From Microlunatus lacustris (GTDB lineage Bacteria > Actinomycetota > Actinomycetes > Propionibacteriales > Propionibacteriaceae), in NCBI GenBank assembly GCA_039527025.1, contig BAAAJN010000012.1:1-64000 (forward strand): a stretch of DNA of 64,000 nt, in the 5' to 3' direction. Below the pieces are notes generated by a model that saw only the letters and a program-made list of their open reading frames with translations, ran no database searches and had not been told where the DNA came from. A program made the position numbers and the translations under genes. Shown here one piece after another: positions 60,017 through 64,000 of this stretch; the first letter of the stretch is position 1, and every line of letters starts with the position of its first letter.

Positions 60017-60032
60017 ATACCCTACGGGGTAG
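60017..60032. promoter_or_regulatory. CstR-type operator palindrome, copy 4
   Basis: ATACCCTACGGGGTAG, 14 bases before the GTG of the persulfide dioxygenase gene at 60047, where the repressor would block transcription start. Confidence 0.7.
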
Positions 60033-60046
60033 GGAAGTGAGTACCC

Positions 60047-61444
60047 GTGAGTACGACCAGTTCGATCGAGATCGTCACCATCGAGACGTCCAGCCTGGGG
60101 GACCGGAGCTACCTGGCCCACGACGGCACAGTCGCTGTCGTCGTCGACCCCCAGCGCGACATCGACCGTGTTCTGGACCTCACCTCGCGCCTCGGCGTGC
60201 AGGTTGGCCTGGTGGCGGAGACCCACGTGCACAACGACTACGTCACCGGAGGCTTGGAGCTGGCGGGGCGCACCGGCGCGTCCTATCTGGTGCCGGCCGA
60301 CAGCGGGGTGGACTTCGAGCACACCCGGGCCGGTGACGGCGACGTATTTGAGGCCGGTGCCATGCGGGTGCGGGTCCTGCACACCCCTGGGCACACCCAC
60401 CATCACGTCAGCTTCGTCTTGGAGACCAGCGACGGTGAAGTTCGTGCGGTGTTCACCGGCGGGTCGATGCTGTACGGAGCGACCGGGCGGACCGACCTGG
60501 TCAGCCCCGCCGACACCGACGAGCTGACCCACGCCCAGTACCACTCGGTGCAGCGGTTGGCGCGGGAGCTGCCGGCTGACACCGAGATCTTCCCCACCCA
60601 CGGGTTCGGCAGCTTCTGCTCAGCGACTCCGACCAGCGGCACGGCGTCCACGGTGGCGGAGCAGCAGCAGGTGAACCCGGCGCTCACTCTGGCTGAGCAG
60701 GACTACGTCGATCAGCTGTTGGCCGGGCTCGACGCCTACCCCGCCTACTACGCCCACATGGGGCCGATCAACCGCCGCGGCCCCGCCCCGGTGGACCTGT
60801 CCCTGCCCGCCCCGGTGGACCCGACCGAGCTCCGCCGACGGATCGAGGCGGGGGAGTGGGTGGTGGACCTGCGGGACCGCACCGCCTTCGCTGCTGACCA
60901 CCTGTCGGGGTCGCTGGGGTTCGAGCTGTCGAACAACTTCGTCACCTACCTCGGCTGGCTGTACAAGTACGGCACCCCGCTGACCCTCATCGGGGAGAGC
61001 GAGGAGCAGGTTACCGACGCCCGGCGAGAGCTGGTGAGGATCGGGATCGACGACCTCGCCGGGGTGGCCGTCGGCGACGTCGACACCCTCGCCGCGGGCG
61101 AGGCGCTGCGCTCCTACCGGGTCAGCGACTTCGCCGGGCTGGCCGCTCGCAAGCAGGAAGGCTCGGTGCAGGTTCTCGACGCCCGCCGCAACGACGAGCG
61201 GGCCGCCGGTCATGTGAGCGGCTCGATGCACATCCCGCTGCACCAGCTCGCGGACCGGCTCGACGAGGTTCCGCAAGGGGAGCTGTGGGTCTACTGCGGC
61301 TCCGGATACCGGGCCTCGATCGCCGCCTCGATCCTGGACCGCCCCGGCCGCGAGGTCGTCTTGGTCAACGACGCCTACGACACCGCCAAGGATGCCCGCC
61401 TCGAGGACGAGCAGCCTACCGAAGGCGCCGGCAGCAGCGCTTGA
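60047..61444 (+). CDS. Persulfide dioxygenase-rhodanese fusion (CstB/BlhR-like)
   Basis: 465 residues from a GTG. The N-terminal metallo-beta-lactamase domain has THVHNDYVTGG near 60, TPGHTHHHVSF and EIFPTHGFGSFC, the ligands of ETHE1-type non-haem iron persulfide dioxygenases. Two rhodanese domains follow: a first with WVVDLRDRTAFAADHLSGSL that lacks a catalytic cysteine, and a second with LWVYCGSGYRAS where the cysteine near 416 is active. This fusion oxidises persulfide to sulfite and transfers the sulfur, detoxifying reactive sulfur. Operator copy 4 lies just upstream. Confidence 0.9.
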   Translation: MSTTSSIEIVTIETSSLGDRSYLAHDGTVAVVVDPQRDIDRVLDLTSRLGVQVGLVAETHVHNDYVTGGLELAGRTGASYLVPADSGVDFEHTRAGDGDVFEAGAMRVRVLHTPGHTHHHVSFVLETSDGEVRAVFTGGSMLYGATGRTDLVSPADTDELTHAQYHSVQRLARELPADTEIFPTHGFGSFCSATPTSGTASTVAEQQQVNPALTLAEQDYVDQLLAGLDAYPAYYAHMGPINRRGPAPVDLSLPAPVDPTELRRRIEAGEWVVDLRDRTAFAADHLSGSLGFELSNNFVTYLGWLYKYGTPLTLIGESEEQVTDARRELVRIGIDDLAGVAVGDVDTLAAGEALRSYRVSDFAGLAARKQEGSVQVLDARRNDERAAGHVSGSMHIPLHQLADRLDEVPQGELWVYCGSGYRASIAASILDRPGREVVLVNDAYDTAKDARLEDEQPTEGAGSSA

Positions 61445-61503
61445 CCAGTCACGGAATCAACCTCCCCCTGTTCTTTTCAGAACAGACACGCAAGGACAAG
61501 ACC

Positions 61504-62103
61504 ATGAGCATCTCCACCCCGCCCACTCCTGACACCGTCGACGCCACCACCGTCATCGACTGGTCCAAAGACCCCGACGCCGTGACCATCATCGACGTCC
61601 GCACACCCGCGGAGTTCGAGACCGCCCACATCGCCGGCTCCTACAACGTTCCCCTCGATCTGCTCGGCGAGCACGCCGCCCAGTTCGCTGCCCGTCTGGA
61701 CCGCGAAGTGGTGCTGGTCTGCCAGTCCGGTACGCGGGCCACCCAGGCCCGGCAGCGGCTGGCCGGCGTCGGTGCGCAGAACCTGCACATCTTGGAGGGT
61801 GGGGTTCCGGGGTTCACCGCCGCCGGCGGTGAGATCGTGCGCGGCCAGGCCCGCTGGGCCTTGGACCGGCAGGTCCGCCTGGCAGCGGGCTCCCTGGTGC
61901 TGGCCAGCATCGTGGCGAGCCTGCGCCTGCCCGCACTCCGTTTCGTCGCCGGCGGCATCGGCGCTGGTCTGACCTGGTCGGCGGTGAGCAACACCTGCGC
62001 GATGGGCAACCTGCTGGGTCGGCTGCCCTACAACCAAGGTCCCGCCGCCCCCAACGCCAGCGACATCCTCGACCGACTGCCCCAGCTACAGTCCGCGGCC
62101 TGA
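61504..62103 (+). CDS. Rhodanese with DUF2892 membrane domain
   Basis: 199 residues. IIDVRTPAEFETAHIAGSYN and VLVCQSGTRATQAR, with C near 73 in the active loop, form a single rhodanese domain. The C-terminal 90 residues (RQVRLAAGSLVLASIVASLR, GGIGAGLTWSAVSNTCAMGN) are a two-helix DUF2892 membrane unit, giving a membrane-bound sulfurtransferase. It follows the persulfide dioxygenase by 60 bases and is likely in the same transcript, passing sulfane sulfur between membrane and cytoplasm. Confidence 0.85.
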   Translation: MSISTPPTPDTVDATTVIDWSKDPDAVTIIDVRTPAEFETAHIAGSYNVPLDLLGEHAAQFAARLDREVVLVCQSGTRATQARQRLAGVGAQNLHILEGGVPGFTAAGGEIVRGQARWALDRQVRLAAGSLVLASIVASLRLPALRFVAGGIGAGLTWSAVSNTCAMGNLLGRLPYNQGPAAPNASDILDRLPQLQSAA

Positions 62104-62119
62104 CAGCGGGGCGTCGCGT

Positions 62120-62386
62120 CCCCTCTCGTTCTGACGGTCCTGGCCTGGTCGCTGGGCTGCTGCTGGTGGCGGCCGATCCATCCTGACCGTTCCCCTGTTG
62201 GTGTACGTGGCTGGCATGGAGACCAAGGAGGCGATCGCGACCGCCCTGCTCGTGGTCGGCACCAGGAGCGGGGCCGGCATCGCCGGTAGCTGCCAACTTG
62301 TCGGTGACATTAAGGCAGCGGGTGCTACGGGAGCGGCGCGAAGCTCTCAAGACCAAGTGATTTTCATCGGAGAACAACAGGAGTAG
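62120..62386 (+). pseudogene. Remnant of a TauE/SafE-type sulfite exporter gene
   Basis: In one frame GLVAGLL, and after a shift ILTVPLLVYVAGMETKEAIA and TALLVVG, reproduce the N-terminal part of TauE/SafE permeases (normally G-GGGSILTVPLLVY). After about 60 residues the similarity stops, and the reading ends at 62386, far short of the usual 250 or more residues. It is therefore frameshifted and truncated. Its position behind the rhodanese genes matches tauE in cst-type operons, where it would export the sulfite made by the dioxygenase. Confidence 0.55.
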
Positions 62387-62388
62387 TT

Positions 62389-62565
62389 ATGTGTCGAGCA
62401 GTGAGTTGCAAGCAGTGCGCGAAGACCACCTGGGCTGGCTGTGGCAACCACGTTGCCGAAGTCCGCGCATCGGTTCCGGCGAACGAGTGGTGTGGCCACC
62501 CGAACGGGGGAGCCAGTGACGCCAACCGCGGTGGCCTGCTGTCCCGCCTCCTGCGTCGCCGCTGA
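62389..62565 (+). CDS. Small Cys-rich protein
   Basis: 58 residues: MCRAVSCKQCAKTTWAGCGN then HVAEVRASVP and EWCGHPNGG, ending in a basic tail LLSRLLRRR. AGGAG lies five bases before the ATG. Five cysteines and two histidines make a probable zinc-binding protein. Very similar short proteins (MCRAVTCxxCxKxTWxGCGxH) are widespread in Actinomycetota as conserved hypotheticals, often near metal or stress genes, so it is very likely real. Confidence 0.75.
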   Translation: MCRAVSCKQCAKTTWAGCGNHVAEVRASVPANEWCGHPNGGASDANRGGLLSRLLRRR

Positions 62566-62687
62566 CTGCAGTGCATCACGCACCCCCAGCCTGATTGAAC
62601 GCCGCCTTCGCCAGCGGGGAGAGCCGAGATGGGCTCTTCCATGGCTCGGAGCTCCGCTGCACGACAGGACTCAATCCGCTGCTGCTT

Positions 62688-62708
62688 CCCCCAGCCGCTG
62701 GGGGAACG
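62688..62708. terminator. Hairpin in the 62.57-62.89 kb gap
   Basis: TTCCCCCAGC and CGCTGGGGGAA form a stem of about ten bp with a tiny loop. It could terminate the plus-strand sulfur operon or the minus-strand kinase gene ending at 62887. The remaining 320-base gap shows no supported gene. Confidence 0.45.
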
Positions 62709-62886
62709 AATGGGGTTAGTTAGGTCGTCGTCCTTCACCAGTAGCGCCCGTACCGGTCCGCGAGACACTCGGGGCGGGTTCCGCGCCGCTTGCTGCTGTC
62801 AGGCAGTGCCGGGGCAGGACCGAGATTTCCGCTGAGCTGGTGCCAGCTGGCCTGTTTGGGGTCGTCGGTCTGGCGGTTAAGAGTGC

Positions 62887-64000
62887 TCAGATCTTGGTGC
62901 GCGAGCGTCGGCTGGTCGGCGGGGCGGTGCGCGGCAGTTCAAGCCGCAGTGCGGCCCCGCTGGCTGGCTCGGGTCGGTTCCGGGCCGTGACGTTCCCGCG
63001 GTGGCGGGCGGCGATCTCGCTGACCAGGGAGAGGCCGAGGCCGTAGTGGCGCCGGCCGGCTGGCGCTGCGGCTGTGCTGGTGCGGTCGCTGGCGAAGCGG
63101 GCGAACATCCGTGGCAGAACGGCTTCGGGGATGCCAGGTCCGTCGTCGGTCACCTCGACCACCACGCAGGAGCCACGCCGGCTGACCTCTACCAGCACCC
63201 GGCTGGTGGCGTGGCCGACAGCATTGTCGATCAGGGCGGTGATGGCCCGGCTAAGGGCTGTCGGGGAGCCGGCGTCGATGACCGCGTTGCCGGTGACGGT
63301 CAGGTCCAGGCTGACGTGGGCGTCGCCGGCTGCCGCCTGAGCGGACGCCACGACTGTTTGGGCGAGAGCAGCGACGTCGACGGATTTGGTCGGCAGCGGG
63401 CTGCGGGTGTCGGCGGCGAGCAGCAGTTCTTCGAGGATGCCGGTGAGGGCACGGGTGTCGGCGAGGATGCCGGTGAGGTCACGCGTCACCAGGTCCATGT
63501 CGGTGGGAGCGTCGTTGTCGTGCCGGGCTGCGGGGTCGGCGGTGAGGCGTCGGTGCAGCAGCTGTGCGCGGGTGCTGAGCAGGGTGAGGGGTGTCCTCAG
63601 CTCGTGTCCGGCGTCGGCGACGAAGCGGCGCTGCAGCGCCAGCGCGTCGGCCATCGGCCGTACCGCTCGTCGGGCCAGGAAGGCGCCGAGCAGGGTGGAC
63701 ATGACCACGCCGGCGCCGCCGGCCAGGCCCAGCGCGGTGAGGATCCGTTCGCGTTCTTGGTGCTGCTCGAACAGGCTGGCCATGGCCTGGACGACCTGGT
63801 CGTTGCGGCGCACGGTCAGCACCCGGTAGCGACCGGAGGCGACAACAACGGTGCGTTGGTCTTCTTGCCCGTTACGAGTGACGGCCTTCATCGCAGGGAC
63901 GTCAGGGAGCCCGGCGGGGACCTGGCTGGAGAGGCGCAGCTGGCCGTCGGCGAGGACGGCGGTGTGGACGCCGGAGGGTCCCGCGGTGTCGCGGTCGTGG
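62887..64000 (-). CDS. Sensor histidine kinase, partial (N-terminus beyond window)
   Basis: At least 371 residues run in from the right edge; an ATG at 63891 is internal, because the frame continues to 64000 as a sensor-like region. A membrane helix (LTALGLAGGAGVVMSTLLGA) is followed by an ARRAVRPM linker, the H box FVADAGHELRTPLTLL, the N box ALIDNAVGHATSRV, the G1 box VTDDGPGIPEAVLP and the G2 box GLGLSLVSEIAARH. This is a HisKA/HATPase_c two-component kinase. A response regulator gene would be expected beyond the window. The kinase converges on the sulfur cargo, so it may be chromosomal or cargo. Confidence 0.85.
   Translation of the reverse strand, partial: HDRDTAGPSGVHTAVLADGQLRLSSQVPAGLPDVPAMKAVTRNGQEDQRTVVVASGRYRVLTVRRNDQVVQAMASLFEQHQERERILTALGLAGGAGVVMSTLLGAFLARRAVRPMADALALQRRFVADAGHELRTPLTLLSTRAQLLHRRLTADPAARHDNDAPTDMDLVTRDLTGILADTRALTGILEELLLAADTRSPLPTKSVDVAALAQTVVASAQAAAGDAHVSLDLTVTGNAVIDAGSPTALSRAITALIDNAVGHATSRVLVEVSRRGSCVVVEVTDDGPGIPEAVLPRMFARFASDRTSTAAAPAGRRHYGLGLSLVSEIAARHRGNVTARNRPEPASGAALRLELPRTAPPTSRRSRTKI

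Noticed and set aside
1..64000. CRISPR repeat array for the type IV-B locus
   Set aside because: No series of regularly spaced 25-37-bp direct repeats was seen. The repeats found (12-mers at 21.7 kb, 17-mers at 22.7 kb, hairpin leaders) are too short, too few or placed before genes.

Overview
The window is high-GC actinobacterial DNA. It encodes a WhiB-family iron-sulfur protein (known only from Actinomycetota and their phages and plasmids), uses many GTG/TTG starts and is packed with ATGA/GTGA gene overlaps. Replication, partition and conjugation genes point to a large plasmid or integrative conjugative element; the genus cannot be assigned. No tRNA, rRNA, CRISPR repeat array, integrase, relaxase or VirD4-type coupling protein was seen.

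Layout. (1) 1-3,024, mostly minus strand: small accessory genes, an OB-fold-type protein interrupted by an apparent frameshift, and a short P-loop protein. Three transcription units here share a promoter plus a hairpin leader element. (2) 3,231-6,984, plus strand: a translationally coupled type IV-B CRISPR-Cas operon, csf1 - small Cys protein - cas11 - csf2(cas7) - csf3(cas5) - cysH, without cas6, cas1/2 or an array. It converges on a whiB-like operon. A leaderless HTH gene and a 532-residue unknown protein follow. (3) 10.3-15.7 kb: secreted HNH nuclease, ATP-dependent DNA ligase, prepilin peptidase, ADP-ribosyltransferase-like protein and two HTH proteins. (4) 15.7-24.7 kb: a 1,782-residue replication protein (zinc finger, TOPRIM, P-loop helicase-like region and a polymerase/Tap-like C-terminus), a repeat-rich 21.6-21.9 kb region that looks like an iteron origin, then parA and its RHH partner.

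(5) 24.7-36.1 kb: a Tad/Flp-like pilus block (CpaB, CpaE, TadA, TadB, TadC, pilin, three TadE-like proteins), a 1,110-residue LysM-BTAD membrane protein and two exported proteins. (6) 36.3-46.6 kb: a sigma-like regulator, then a Gram-positive type IV secretion block: TcpC/VirB8-like, two small membrane proteins, VirB4, a VirB6-like protein, an exported protein and a VirB1-like hydrolase. (7) 46.6-55.8 kb: a candidate defence island with a COG1743/DUF1156-type DNA methylase converging on a four-gene operon (unknown, ParB-like, SNF2 helicase, DUF3883), and a divergent unknown gene.

(8) 56.2-62.6 kb: metal and sulfur-stress cargo: a broken cupredoxin lipoprotein gene, CDF exporter, ArsR repressor, DUF302 protein, two CstR-type repressors, a DUF2243 membrane protein, a persulfide dioxygenase-rhodanese fusion, a rhodanese-DUF2892 protein and a broken TauE-like gene. 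Four near-identical ATACC-N6-GGTAT palindromes probably make this one persulfide-responsive regulon. A sensor histidine kinase runs off the right edge.

The strongest unusual systems are the type IV-B locus with its extra small zinc-type gene and upstream 16-bp hairpin, the primase-helicase-Tap-like fusion with a downstream Tpg-like gene, and the methylase/ParB-like/SNF2/DUF3883 island.
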